Shown here one piece after another: positions 47,948 to 55,910 of a DNA stretch of 64,000 nt. Position 1 is the first letter of the stretch. Each line of letters begins with the position of its first letter. The notes under the pieces were generated by a model. It had not been told where the DNA came from. It saw only the letters and a list, made by a program, of their open reading frames with translations, and made no database searches. Source of the DNA: Chitinophaga filiformis (lineage in GTDB: Bacteria; Bacteroidota; Bacteroidia; Chitinophagales; Chitinophagaceae); the NCBI RefSeq assembly GCF_023100805.1, contig NZ_CP095855.1, positions 6,923,001-6,987,000 of the forward strand, written 5' to 3'. The translations under genes were made by a program, and so were the position numbers.

Positions 47948-50548
47948 TCAGCCGAGATCGTTGAGGATCTCCTCCAGATCGGCCTCTGTCTTGACATTCA
48001 CCTCCCTGGCCTTGCTACCCAAATTAGGTCCGACGATACCCGCCGCCTCCAGCTGGTCCATCAGCCTTCCGGCCCTGTTGTAACCAAGCTTCATACGGCG
48101 TTGTAACAGGGATGTAGAACCCTGCTGGTTTTGTACAATGACCCGGGCTGCCTCTTCAAAGAGCGGATCCCTGTCCTGCAGGCTGATCTCTTTGCCCTCC
48201 ATCTCTTTCTCATCCACATATTCCGGTAAGAGATAGGCTTCGGGATAAGCCCGCTGTTCTCCGATGTATTCTGCCACTTTTTCCACTTCCGGCGTGTCCA
48301 CAAAGGCGCACTGCAAACGTACCAGCTCGCCATTAAAAGAGACCAGCATGTCTCCCTGACCTATCAGCTGTTCGGCGCCGCCGATGTCCAGGATGGTACG
48401 GGAGTCGATCTTGGAAGATACCTTAAACGCGATACGCGCCGGGAAGTTGGCCTTGATTGTACCTGTGATAATATTAACAGACGGACGCTGGGTAGCGATG
48501 ATCAGGTGAATACCTACCGCACGGGCCAGCTGGGCCAGACGGGCGATCGGCATTTCCACTTCCTTGCCGGCTGTCATGATCAGGTCGGCAAACTCGTCGA
48601 TCACCAGTACTACGAATGGCAGGTAACGGTGCCCCCTTTGCGGGTTCAGCCTTCTCTGGACGAATTTGTGATTGTATTCTTTGATATTACGCGTACCAGC
48701 CTCTTTCAGGAGGTCGTAACGGAGATCCATTTCAATACAGAGCGCGTTGAGGGTATGGATCACCTTTTTCGTATCGGTGATGATCGCTTCCTCCTCCCCC
48801 GGCAGTTTGGCCAGGAAGTGCTTTTCTATCAGCTTGTAGAGCGAGAGTTCCACCTTTTTAGGGTCGACCAGTACGAACTTCAGCTGGGAAGGATGCTTTT
48901 TATATAGCAGGGATACAAGTAAGGTATTGATACCTACTGACTTACCTTGTCCGGTAGCACCTGCCATGAGCAAGTGTGGCATTTTGGCCAGGTCAGCAAT
49001 AAAGTTCTCATTATCAATCTTTTTACCGATGGCTATGGGCAGTTCCATGCTGCTTTGCTGGAACTTCTCAGAGGCCAGCAGGTTCCTGAGCGATACGATG
49101 CTCTTCTTCACGTTAGGCACCTCGATACCGATGGTACCTTTACCGGGTATGGGCGCAATAATACGGATACCCAGCGCAGAAAGGCTGAGTGCGATATCGT
49201 CTTCCAGGTTCTTGATACGGGAAATACGCACACCGGCGGCGGGTACTATCTCATACAGCGTTACTGTCGGTCCTACGGTAGCGCTGATCTTCTGGATGGA
49301 AATATCGTAGTTCTTAAGGGTGTCAATGATCTGGTTCTTATTTCTGTCCAGCTCACTGGCATCTTGTACGATCTTTTCTGTGCTGTGGTTGTCCAGCAGC
49401 TCCAGGGACGGGTATTTATAATCACGCAGATCGAGGGTAGGCTCGTAGGGGTCCATCTGGACCGGCTGCCTTACGGGCTCCTCTTCTGTTTCATCTTCTG
49501 CTTCTTCTACTGGAGGTTTGATTTCCCAGGCTACATCCTCGGTATTGGGCTTCTTTTTACGGGAAGCGGTCTGCTCGACCGTCTCTTCTATATATAATAA
49601 AGGTCCCACCTCTTCTTCCTGTTCCAGCTCTTCTTCTTCTTCCACTTCTTCCTCCTCCCCGGCTGACAGATTAGCAGGCGGGATAAGGGTAATGGAGGCA
49701 TTTTCACGCTCAACGAGCTGCATTTCAGGCAGTTCGTTATTATCTGCCGGAGGTGGTATCACAGAGACACCGGACTCTCTGAGCCCGTTTTTCTTCCTGG
49801 GTTCCTTTGTACTGGCAGGCGGCTGTTGTGGTGTAACGGCGATTACAGCAGGTTCCGGACCGGCTGCCGGCGCCACGGCGGGCTTAGGTTTGGCTTTAAA
49901 CTGTTGTTCCAGCCATTTGAAATCGTAATTGTATTTCCAGATCAGCCAGGACAGTCCGGCCACCAGCAACAGCAGTGCAGCTCCTGCCCTTCCCAGGAAG
50001 CCGATCAGCCAGTTATTGACCGCATCTCCCATGGCGCCTCCCCAGGGGAAGTCGGATAACATGGATACAAAGGCTGCGGTGGTGCTGATGAACAGCAGAC
50101 CGAAGAGGATATATTTAATATTACGCCAGATGCGGAACACACGACGGCCTACCACAGCGTTGACGCCGAGGATAAAAAACAGGTAACAAAACAGGTAGGA
50201 AGCTATACCGAACCCTTTGTAGAAAAACCAATGGGAGACGAAGGCCCCTAACCTGCCGAGGAGGTTTTCCACCTTCACGCTATCCATGTCCATCAGCAGC
50301 AAGCTGGCTGAATAACGGAATACCTTATCCTGGTCTTCTTCCCAGGTAAAGAGATAAGATGTAAACGCGATAAAACAGTAGAGCGACAACAACAGGCATA
50401 TTACCCCCAAAACCTTATGGGTCCTTTCATCTTTTACCAGTTCCTTTACTTTAACCTCTACTTCTTTGTCCTGCTTAAGTACGTTGGGGTCGTTGCCTCG
50501 AGGTTTCTTACTCTCCGGTTTTTCTGTTTTCAGTTTATTTTTAGACAT
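47948..50548 (-). CDS. ftsK: DNA translocase FtsK
   Basis: An 866-residue division protein. Residues 47-205 have four membrane segments that anchor it to the septum. Residues 215-365 form a Pro-rich and then acidic linker with a run of Glu near 298-313. The motor has Walker A GATGQGKS at 530-537, Walker B VLVIDEFADLI, and the C-terminal winged-helix gamma domain with TSLLQRRMKLGYNRAGRLMD that reads polar DNA sequences. It moves sister chromosome termini and activates dif recombination. Its own promoter is at 50563-50570. It is followed by lolA. Confidence 0.96.
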   Translation of the reverse strand: MSKNKLKTEKPESKKPRGNDPNVLKQDKEVEVKVKELVKDERTHKVLGVICLLLSLYCFIAFTSYLFTWEEDQDKVFRYSASLLLMDMDSVKVENLLGRLGAFVSHWFFYKGFGIASYLFCYLFFILGVNAVVGRRVFRIWRNIKYILFGLLFISTTAAFVSMLSDFPWGGAMGDAVNNWLIGFLGRAGAALLLLVAGLSWLIWKYNYDFKWLEQQFKAKPKPAVAPAAGPEPAVIAVTPQQPPASTKEPRKKNGLRESGVSVIPPPADNNELPEMQLVERENASITLIPPANLSAGEEEEVEEEEELEQEEEVGPLLYIEETVEQTASRKKKPNTEDVAWEIKPPVEEAEDETEEEPVRQPVQMDPYEPTLDLRDYKYPSLELLDNHSTEKIVQDASELDRNKNQIIDTLKNYDISIQKISATVGPTVTLYEIVPAAGVRISRIKNLEDDIALSLSALGIRIIAPIPGKGTIGIEVPNVKKSIVSLRNLLASEKFQQSSMELPIAIGKKIDNENFIADLAKMPHLLMAGATGQGKSVGINTLLVSLLYKKHPSQLKFVLVDPKKVELSLYKLIEKHFLAKLPGEEEAIITDTKKVIHTLNALCIEMDLRYDLLKEAGTRNIKEYNHKFVQRRLNPQRGHRYLPFVVLVIDEFADLIMTAGKEVEMPIARLAQLARAVGIHLIIATQRPSVNIITGTIKANFPARIAFKVSSKIDSRTILDIGGAEQLIGQGDMLVSFNGELVRLQCAFVDTPEVEKVAEYIGEQRAYPEAYLLPEYVDEKEMEGKEISLQDRDPLFEEAARVIVQNQQGSTSLLQRRMKLGYNRAGRLMDQLEAAGIVGPNLGSKAREVNVKTEADLEEILNDLG

Positions 50549-50562
50549 ACATTATAGCGCTC

Positions 50563-50570
50563 CAAAATTA
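50563..50570 (-). promoter_or_regulatory. -7 promoter box for ftsK
   Basis: The reverse strand reads TAATTTTG, exact TAnnTTTG, 14 bases from the ATG. Confidence 0.55.
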
Positions 50571-50687
50571 CGGTCGCTTGTCGATATATTAAGAATTTAT
50601 TTTCAATTAAGAATCAGTAAGTAAGAACCGGGAATTCCTTCTATATCCCCTTCCTGTCCCCCTGGCTCTCAATTTTGGGTCCAGCCA

Positions 50688-52082
50688 TTAATACAACAAC
50701 TGTACCCATCTTGTGATAAACTCCAATACAGCCGGGTTTATTGTCTCGTCCAAAGTGCCATATTCTTCCAATGTACATGATTCACAACGCTGGAACAGGT
50801 GGTTCAGCCCCGGGAAGCTCCTGATCGTAACCAGTTCATTTCCACCTTTTACCAGCCCGCTTTCCAGTCCTTTCAGGTTGGTGGTGGCGTCTGTGATCAC
50901 ATCTTCGCTTCCGTTTATTGCCAATACCGGGCATTTTATTTTAGCCAGGTAAGGCGCAGGATCGTACTGGAGGAGGGACAGCGCTTCTGCTTTATTATCA
51001 GCAGCATATGTCGCTTCTATAAAGTTTTGCCTGCCAACCACGTTGCTACTGTCTCCAAAATGGTTGTAGAGCGCTGACAGTTCTGCATAGGCCTTTCGTT
51101 GTCTTTCTGCAGGATCGGCAGTGAGGGTCATGACATTCAGGTAACGCTGGTAGCTGGCTACATAAGCTTCTATGTGCTCATCTTTCTCCCCGAACATCTT
51201 TGCTACCTGCGCCAGTTTCCGGTTATAGTATTCCCTGCCATCCAGTCCGGGTGAGGCCATGGTGATCATAAAAGCAATCCTGGGGTCAGCGGCGGCAACG
51301 ATCTGTGCCACTACTCCTCCTTCACTGTAACCCAGCAATCCGATAGCAGCCGTGTCTGCATCATTTCTCTTCCGCAGCCAGCTGACAGCTGCTTTGACGT
51401 CTCCGGCGAAGTTGAAGACACCGGAGGAGTCGTAATTACCGGTGCTCTCCCCTACTCCGCGGTCGTCAAACCTCAGCGTGGCGATGCCATGTTTTACCAA
51501 GTAATCGGTGAGCACTGCAAATGAGCGGTGGTCGAACTGTTCATTGTCCCGGTTTTGCTGGCCGCTGCCGGAGATCAGGACAATCACGGGATACGGGCCT
51601 TTCTGACCGGGTTTCGTAAAGGTACCGCTCAGCAGGACCTTGTCTACCGGGTTTACAAATTTCACTTCCTGCACGTCGTATGCCGGGTGTTCGGAGGGAT
51701 CCTGCGGCCGGGTAACGGGCAGGTCTTTGATCTCATCTCTCGAAAAGTTCAGAGCAGTGCGGTTGCCGACCTGTTCGAAATATCCTTCATAACGGTTGCG
51801 GATACTGTTCCAGTAGCCGGTATATTTAAAGCTGATATTTTTAATGACGAATGTCAGGGTGTTACCTTTGACGAAAGCAGTGTCCAGCGCGATGTCTTCG
51901 GCTGCGATGTCCGGACTTTTCAATAGGCCTTTCAGCTGATTCCCCTGGCGTTGGAGTTGTAGTTGCAGGCGTTGTTTCTGGCCTTGCGGATTGGTGAAAA
52001 TGCCGTACCAGTTGCCGTTTATTTCTTGTGCTGTCACTGTTCCTGCGAGGCTGAGGCAAATGATAATCAGGTATTTGAACAT
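50688..52082 (-). CDS. Exported alpha/beta hydrolase with N-terminal beta domain
   Basis: A 464-residue protein with a signal peptide (residues 1-18, TAQ). Residues 20-115 form a small beta-rich domain (GNWYGIFTNPQGQKQRLQLQ onwards), as found in DUF3887-like or calycin-type N-terminal regions of these hydrolases. The alpha/beta hydrolase follows, with oxyanion LISGSGQQNRD, the nucleophile Ser253 in GYSEGG, an acid in INGSEDVITD and the His in FPGLNHLFQ. An esterase or peptidase activity in the periplasm is expected, with the substrate unknown. It has no evident operon partner. Confidence 0.85.
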   Translation of the reverse strand: MFKYLIIICLSLAGTVTAQEINGNWYGIFTNPQGQKQRLQLQLQRQGNQLKGLLKSPDIAAEDIALDTAFVKGNTLTFVIKNISFKYTGYWNSIRNRYEGYFEQVGNRTALNFSRDEIKDLPVTRPQDPSEHPAYDVQEVKFVNPVDKVLLSGTFTKPGQKGPYPVIVLISGSGQQNRDNEQFDHRSFAVLTDYLVKHGIATLRFDDRGVGESTGNYDSSGVFNFAGDVKAAVSWLRKRNDADTAAIGLLGYSEGGVVAQIVAAADPRIAFMITMASPGLDGREYYNRKLAQVAKMFGEKDEHIEAYVASYQRYLNVMTLTADPAERQRKAYAELSALYNHFGDSSNVVGRQNFIEATYAADNKAEALSLLQYDPAPYLAKIKCPVLAINGSEDVITDATTNLKGLESGLVKGGNELVTIRSFPGLNHLFQRCESCTLEEYGTLDETINPAVLEFITRWVQLLY

Positions 52083-52188
52083 GCGTGTTGTTTTATTGTT
52101 TTTTTGATGGCTTGTTGCAGTGACGGGATGCGGAGCATGATTGCTGTTTCATTCTCTTATTGCTTCGCTGAATACCGATGTAGCGAAT

Positions 52189-52454
52189 GGTTACCGATCG
52201 CCGTTCCATTTCGGATATCGTAACATGTGCTGTACCTGCTTGGTTGGATGTAGCGAATGATATCGCAACATACGTTGCACCTGCCACTTCGGTTATCGAT
52301 CGCCGTTCCATTTCGGATATCGTAACATGTGCTGTACCTGCTTGGTTGGATGTAGCGAATGATATCGCAACATACGTTGCACCTGCCACTTCGGTTACCG
52401 ATCGCCGTTCCATTTCGGATATCGTAACATGTGCTGTACCTGCTTGGTTGGATG
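52189..52454. repeat. 102-bp tandem repeat, 2.6 copies
   Basis: Copies start at 52189, 52291 and 52393 (the last is 62 bases). Copies 1 and 2 differ at one base only, so the amplification is recent. Each unit contains two related sub-units of 45 and 57 bases that start GATATCG and share AACAT and ACCTGC. The array is flanked on both sides by CCGATGTAGC (52175-52184 and 52455-52464). The unit is a multiple of three and open on both strands. Confidence 0.9.
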
Positions 52455-52669
52455 CCGATGTAGCAGTATCAAACGTTTCAGCTTCAGTATGCTATGGAAC
52501 CGCATCAAACGTTTCTCAACCAGCTAAGGCACATGTTTACGATATCCTCATTCCACCTGGCTGACAACACTATTCCGGCCATGCTATTGTTAAGATGCCT
52601 TTTATTTGCAAACCCTATAACGTTGTTCCTGCCTTGTGGCTATTAGGACGTCTCATTTCTTTCTGTCTT

Positions 52670-52724
52670 ACAACACTCTTATGACACTCTTATAACACTC
52701 TTATAACACCCTTATAACACTACT
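52670..52724. repeat. 11-bp tandem repeat, 5 copies (ATAACACTCTT)
   Basis: Five units of 11 bp with one or two changes each (acaacactctt, atgacactctt, ataacactctt, ataacaccctt, ataacactact). The period is close to one DNA helical turn. Confidence 0.85.
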
Positions 52725-52764
52725 TTGCTGCATTACTGCTGAGGCGCATCATCCCCTAAAATTA

Positions 52765-52792
52765 CAGGGGCTAAGCTATAAGCCAGCCCCTG
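52765..52792 (-). terminator. Possible terminator stem-loop of the DUF423 gene
   Basis: CAGGGGCT and AGCCCCTG form a perfect 8-bp stem with a 12-base loop. On the reverse strand TAATTTTAGG follows, a weak T tract. It is 74 bases past the stop codon. Confidence 0.45.
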
Positions 52793-52865
52793 AATAGTTA
52801 AGTATATGCTAATATTTTTATTACTTTTTACGATCGCGCAATTGCCATCATGAGGCAAGCGTCAC

Positions 52866-53258
52866 TTATTTCTTCAACAGCGCCAATAACAGACAGATCC
52901 AACCGGCAATGAAGAATAAACCACCGATAGGTGTAACGATGCCTATTTTGCTTAGACCTACTGTTTCGGTCGCCTTTATCATCGTTAGTACGTACAAGGA
53001 ACCGGAAAATAATATCACTCCAATAAAGAAGCAACGTCCTGCCCACTCAAGCAAACCAGCGCCTGCAGGGAACTGGGAAAATAAAATGCCTACCGCCAGT
53101 AAAGCGAAAGTGTGATAAAACTGGTATGTAACGCCTGTCTGAAATGTGCTTACCGTTTCCGGTGGAACAAGTTCCTTCAGCTTGTGAGCCCCGAATGCGC
53201 CGAGTGTTACGGCCAGCGCACCCAGTACTGCTGCGATGATGAGAAATCCTTTATGCAT
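52866..53258 (-). CDS. DUF423 family membrane protein
   Basis: A 130-residue protein with four hydrophobic segments and the family signature LGALAVTLGAFGAHKLK at the N-terminus, then TYQFYHTFALLAVG and LYVLTMI. DUF423 (YwdK/YgdD) is a small inner-membrane family of unknown function present in many phyla. It has repeat arrays on both sides (11-bp downstream, 60-bp upstream), which may affect its expression. No cotranscribed neighbour is near. Confidence 0.88.
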   Translation of the reverse strand: MHKGFLIIAAVLGALAVTLGAFGAHKLKELVPPETVSTFQTGVTYQFYHTFALLAVGILFSQFPAGAGLLEWAGRCFFIGVILFSGSLYVLTMIKATETVGLSKIGIVTPIGGLFFIAGWICLLLALLKK

Positions 53259-53688
53259 TGGTATATCGATGTTTGATTATTTAATGCAACAAATTAATGA
53301 CAACAAATTGATGCAAAAAATGACTGATATCAACTAATGAACAATGACATCCCGGCTGCTAAATTCCAGGTATAAACGCTAATTCATGGGAATTACCATG
53401 CTCAACGCGTCATTGTATTAAAACCATTCGTCTGATTCAATGAACGCCTGCTATCTAAACATTGGTCTACTTAAACCTTTACTTCCTGCGTAGGTTTAAC
53501 TGAACGCCTGCTATCTAAACGTTGGTTTGTTTAAACATTTACCACCGGCGACTGTTCAACTGAACGCCTGCTATCTAAACATTGGTCTGCTTAAACCTTT
53601 ACCTACCGGAAGATTTATTTACCGGAACATTTGATTATTGGGTCATCTGTTCATCTGAATAAACATACGGACGGTATATTACGCTATA
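53259..53688. other. 430-bp gene-free region with a 60-bp tandem repeat
   Basis: It separates DUF423 from aroK and contains the 60-bp repeats described separately. The rest is AT-rich with no supported ORF. Confidence 0.6.
53441..53608. repeat. 60-bp tandem repeat, 2.8 copies
   Basis: Units begin at 53441, 53501 and 53561 with an identical 20-base start TGAACGCCTGCTATCTAAAC, followed by a conserved TTGGT and TTTAC part and a variable last 16-18 bases. In unit 1 TTAAACCT and AGGTTTAA (53471-53478, 53492-53499) can pair. In unit 2 the pairing TTAAACA/TGTTCAA is kept with one mismatch. It is not a CRISPR: repeats are direct, adjacent and not separated by unique spacers of regular 30-base length. 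Confidence 0.85.
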
Positions 53689-54198
53689 TTATGCTTTGAT
53701 ATCCAGCCGCTGTGTAAAGGAATCGAGGGTGATCGTCTCGGATTCTGCAATGGTGATCTGCGCCTGTTCGTAGAAAGGTACACGTTCTGCCAGTTTTTTC
53801 TCTACGAAATCGAGCAGTTCATCGTCGGCCAGATCCTGTATGAGCGGGCGTTTGGACTTCTTACGTTTCAGGCGCTCCACGATCAGCGACAGGCTGGGAT
53901 TGAGCCAGATGGTGATACCGTTGCTGTTCATGATATCCATATTATCCTGGAAGCAGGGTGCACCACCGCCACAGGAGATGAGGAAGTTTTCGTTGCGGGA
54001 AAGTTCCTTTAGCCAGTAATTCTCCTGCTGGCGGAAATAGTCCTCTCCTTTTGTAGCAAAGATGTCGCTGATGGACATTTCTTCCGATTCCACGATCACA
54101 TCGTCCAGGTCATAGAACGGTAACGACAGGTGCTCTGCCAGTTGTTTTCCCCAGTAAGTCTTGCCGGCGCCCATAAAGCCGAGTAGAAAGATTTTCAA
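53689..54198 (-). CDS. aroK: Shikimate kinase
   Basis: It phosphorylates shikimate in aromatic amino acid synthesis. The 169-residue P-loop kinase has Walker A GFMGAGKT at 7-14, the substrate-binding DLDD near residue 30, GEDYFRQQE (the DxxR-type motif region) and SCGGGA at 76-80. The lid has KSKRPLI. The start codon is the ATG at 54198. It follows the phosphopantetheinyl transferase gene by 18 bases on the same strand and they are likely cotranscribed. Confidence 0.95.
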   Translation of the reverse strand: MKIFLLGFMGAGKTYWGKQLAEHLSLPFYDLDDVIVESEEMSISDIFATKGEDYFRQQENYWLKELSRNENFLISCGGGAPCFQDNMDIMNSNGITIWLNPSLSLIVERLKRKKSKRPLIQDLADDELLDFVEKKLAERVPFYEQAQITIAESETITLDSFTQRLDIKA

Positions 54199-54216
54199 AT
54201 TGACTGTTTTTAAACA

Positions 54217-54900
54217 TTAATGTCCTGAGTATCCTGAACGGGCCGTATCTGCGTTCTCCGCCCTTACAATTGTAAGGTCCTCAGATCCGTTCGTCCAGGT
54301 TAAGCATAACCCGTCTTCCATCAGATATTGCAAATATAACCGTGCAATTTTATCCGCTTTGTTAAAATTGCAGGTAAGGAAGCCTTTCTGCAGGAATATA
54401 AAAGGTGCAAGTTGCATATTTTCTTTAAAATCAACGCGTCCCAGTCCATACCATTTAAAAACCGCCTCTTTAGCGCTCCAGCAGATGGTCTTATGGGGCA
54501 ACGCATGTACAGGGTCGATAAAGGCCTGCTCGGCCAGCGACAAGAACTTGTGCGACACCGCTTCTATCTTGGGCTTTACCTCTTCTATATCAATACCTAC
54601 CGCGCTGTCGCTACTCACGATGGCAGCTACATTATCGCCGCAATGCGAGATGGAAAAATGCAGGCTATGGCTGTCCAGGTAAGGCTTACGGCTCTGCATC
54701 ACCTGGATCTTCTCAACCGGAAAACCCGGATATAGTTCCTGAAGCAAATACCGGCCCGCAAAATGCTGCAAACGCTTGTGCGGATGGTGGATTGCCGGGG
54801 AAATATTGACCTTCTCCCGGAAAAATGCTTCCTCCTCTTCTATTTTCCACACCCCCAGGCGACTGCCGGGATTGATTTGTATGGTACGTATTAATGGCAT
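54217..54900 (-). CDS. 4'-phosphopantetheinyl transferase (Sfp type)
   Basis: A 227-residue protein that would move phosphopantetheine from CoA onto the serine of an acyl or peptidyl carrier protein. The magnesium-binding motif is VGIDIEEV (Asp104 and Glu106 region) and the second motif is WSAKEAVFKWYG at 141-152. HFAGRYLLQELYPG and FSISHCGDN are further Sfp features. The size and the 'WSAKEA' form belong to the Sfp class and not to AcpS. The start is the ATG at 54900 (MPLIRTIQIN). It sits with aroK; no NRPS or PKS genes are in the window. Confidence 0.88.
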   Translation of the reverse strand: MPLIRTIQINPGSRLGVWKIEEEEAFFREKVNISPAIHHPHKRLQHFAGRYLLQELYPGFPVEKIQVMQSRKPYLDSHSLHFSISHCGDNVAAIVSSDSAVGIDIEEVKPKIEAVSHKFLSLAEQAFIDPVHALPHKTICWSAKEAVFKWYGLGRVDFKENMQLAPFIFLQKGFLTCNFNKADKIARLYLQYLMEDGLCLTWTNGSEDLTIVRAENADTARSGYSGH

Positions 54901-54996
54901 ATCTTGCCAAATTAATGCAAAAAGCTGAATGCAGAACGCATTAACACGGAAGCATACTAACACAACTATTTACTACAAACTAATTACACCCGATCT

Positions 54997-55533
54997 ATGA
55001 TCCTGTCAGACAAAAGGATATTAGAGGAAATTGAAAAAGGCACTATCGTTATTTCGCCTTATGACCGGAAGTATCTCGGCACCAACTCTTACGATGTACA
55101 TCTTGGTAAATACCTGGCCACTTACAAGGACAGGATACTGGATGCCCGCGCCCACAACGAAATTGAACACTTCGAGATCCCTGAAGAGGGATATGTGCTG
55201 CAACCTGGTACCCTTTACCTGGGCGTAACCCTCGAATATACCGAAACCCATGCCCATGTGCCTTTCCTGGAAGGTAAATCCAGCACCGGCCGACTGGGTA
55301 TCGATATCCATGCTACTGCCGGTAAAGGCGATGTAGGCTTCTGTAATACCTGGACACTGGAAATCTCCTGCGCTCAGCCCGTACGCGTCTATGCCGGTAT
55401 GCCAATCGGACAGCTGATCTATTTCGTGGTGGAAGGTGAAGTGGAAACCTTCTATAATAAGAAAGGTAACGCCAAATACAATGGCCGTACCATCAAACCA
55501 GTAGAAAGCATGATGTGGAAGAACCAGTTCTGA
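54997..55533 (+). CDS. dcd: dCTP deaminase
   Basis: It converts dCTP to dUTP for dTMP synthesis. The 178-residue sequence has the family marks SYDVHLGKYLATY, PFLEGKSSTGRLGI with the catalytic Glu, IHATAGKGDVGF and NTWTLEISCAQP. The C-terminus MMWKNQF is followed by a stop that lies inside an imperfect hairpin. The last 23 bases of the gene form the first part of an 80-bp tandem repeat (55511-55697). Confidence 0.95.
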   Translation: MILSDKRILEEIEKGTIVISPYDRKYLGTNSYDVHLGKYLATYKDRILDARAHNEIEHFEIPEEGYVLQPGTLYLGVTLEYTETHAHVPFLEGKSSTGRLGIDIHATAGKGDVGFCNTWTLEISCAQPVRVYAGMPIGQLIYFVVEGEVETFYNKKGNAKYNGRTIKPVESMMWKNQF

Positions 55534-55697
55534 TCATTTTACAGCAAAGACATTCCCTGTAATGATCGCTGTGTAGAACTGCCAGCACCATGATACCGAA
55601 GAACCGGTTCTGATCATTTTACAGCAAAGACATTCCCTGTAATGATCAACGTGTAGAACTGCCAGTAGTGTGATGCAGAAAAACCAGTTCTGATGAT
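55511..55697. repeat. 80-bp tandem repeat that includes the dcd 3' end
   Basis: Units start at 55511, 55591 and 55671 (the last about 27 bases). They repeat the last codons of dcd and its trailer: the copies still read Met-Ile-Pro-Lys-Asn-Arg-Phe-stop and Met-Gln-Lys-Asn-Gln-Phe-stop. Each complete unit has a nested hairpin (CAGTTCT with AGAACTG, and GATCATT..ACAG with CTGTAATGATC). The copies are a tandem duplication of the gene terminus. Confidence 0.88.
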
Positions 55698-55729
55698 ATT
55701 GAGAAAATACTATCACTAACAGACCTCTT

Positions 55730-55780
55730 TAATAACGAAAAAGGCCCCCGGAACAGTTCCGGGGGCCTTTTTCGTTATTA
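55730..55780. terminator. Bidirectional terminator, 25-bp perfect palindrome
   Basis: A 25-bp stem with a one-base centre at 55755. The core is AAAAAGGCCCCCGGAAC with its complement, flanked by a T run on each strand. It can end both the dcd transcript and the transcript from the reverse-strand gene at 56220. Confidence 0.92.
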
Positions 55781-55855
55781 CATAATAATTGATTTACAAT
55801 TAGTTATCATTAAAACATATTTCCGTTTCACTTCTTATGTAGCTGCGGTATGCTT

Positions 55856-55910
55856 TATACCGGTCGTATACCAGGCGTATACCGGACGCATCCCGGGCGT
55901 ATACCTGGGC
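55856..55910. repeat. 11-bp tandem repeat, 5 copies (TATACCGGNCG type)
   Basis: Units TATACCGGTCG, TATACCAGGCG, TATACCGGACG, CATCCCGGGCG, TATACCTGGGC. The same period as at 52670-52724 but an unrelated sequence. Confidence 0.85.

Larger units (their letters stand above)
52083..52865. other. 783-bp repeat-rich gene-free region
   Basis: It holds a 102-bp tandem array (52189-52454), an 11-bp tandem array (52670-52724) and a stem-loop near 52765-52792 in front of the DUF423 stop codon. A frame of 125 codons runs through the 102-bp array but only because the unit length is a multiple of three; I do not call it a gene. Confidence 0.6.

Noticed and set aside
52187..52564. A 125-codon frame through the 102-bp array.
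   Set aside because: It is open only because the unit is a multiple of three with no stop; there is no promoter box or ribosome-binding site and no domain. The reverse strand is also open.
53441..53608. Regular 60-bp repeats that could suggest a CRISPR array.
   Set aside because: Repeats are adjacent with a partly conserved 46-base section and 14-18 variable bases, only three units, no cas gene in the window.
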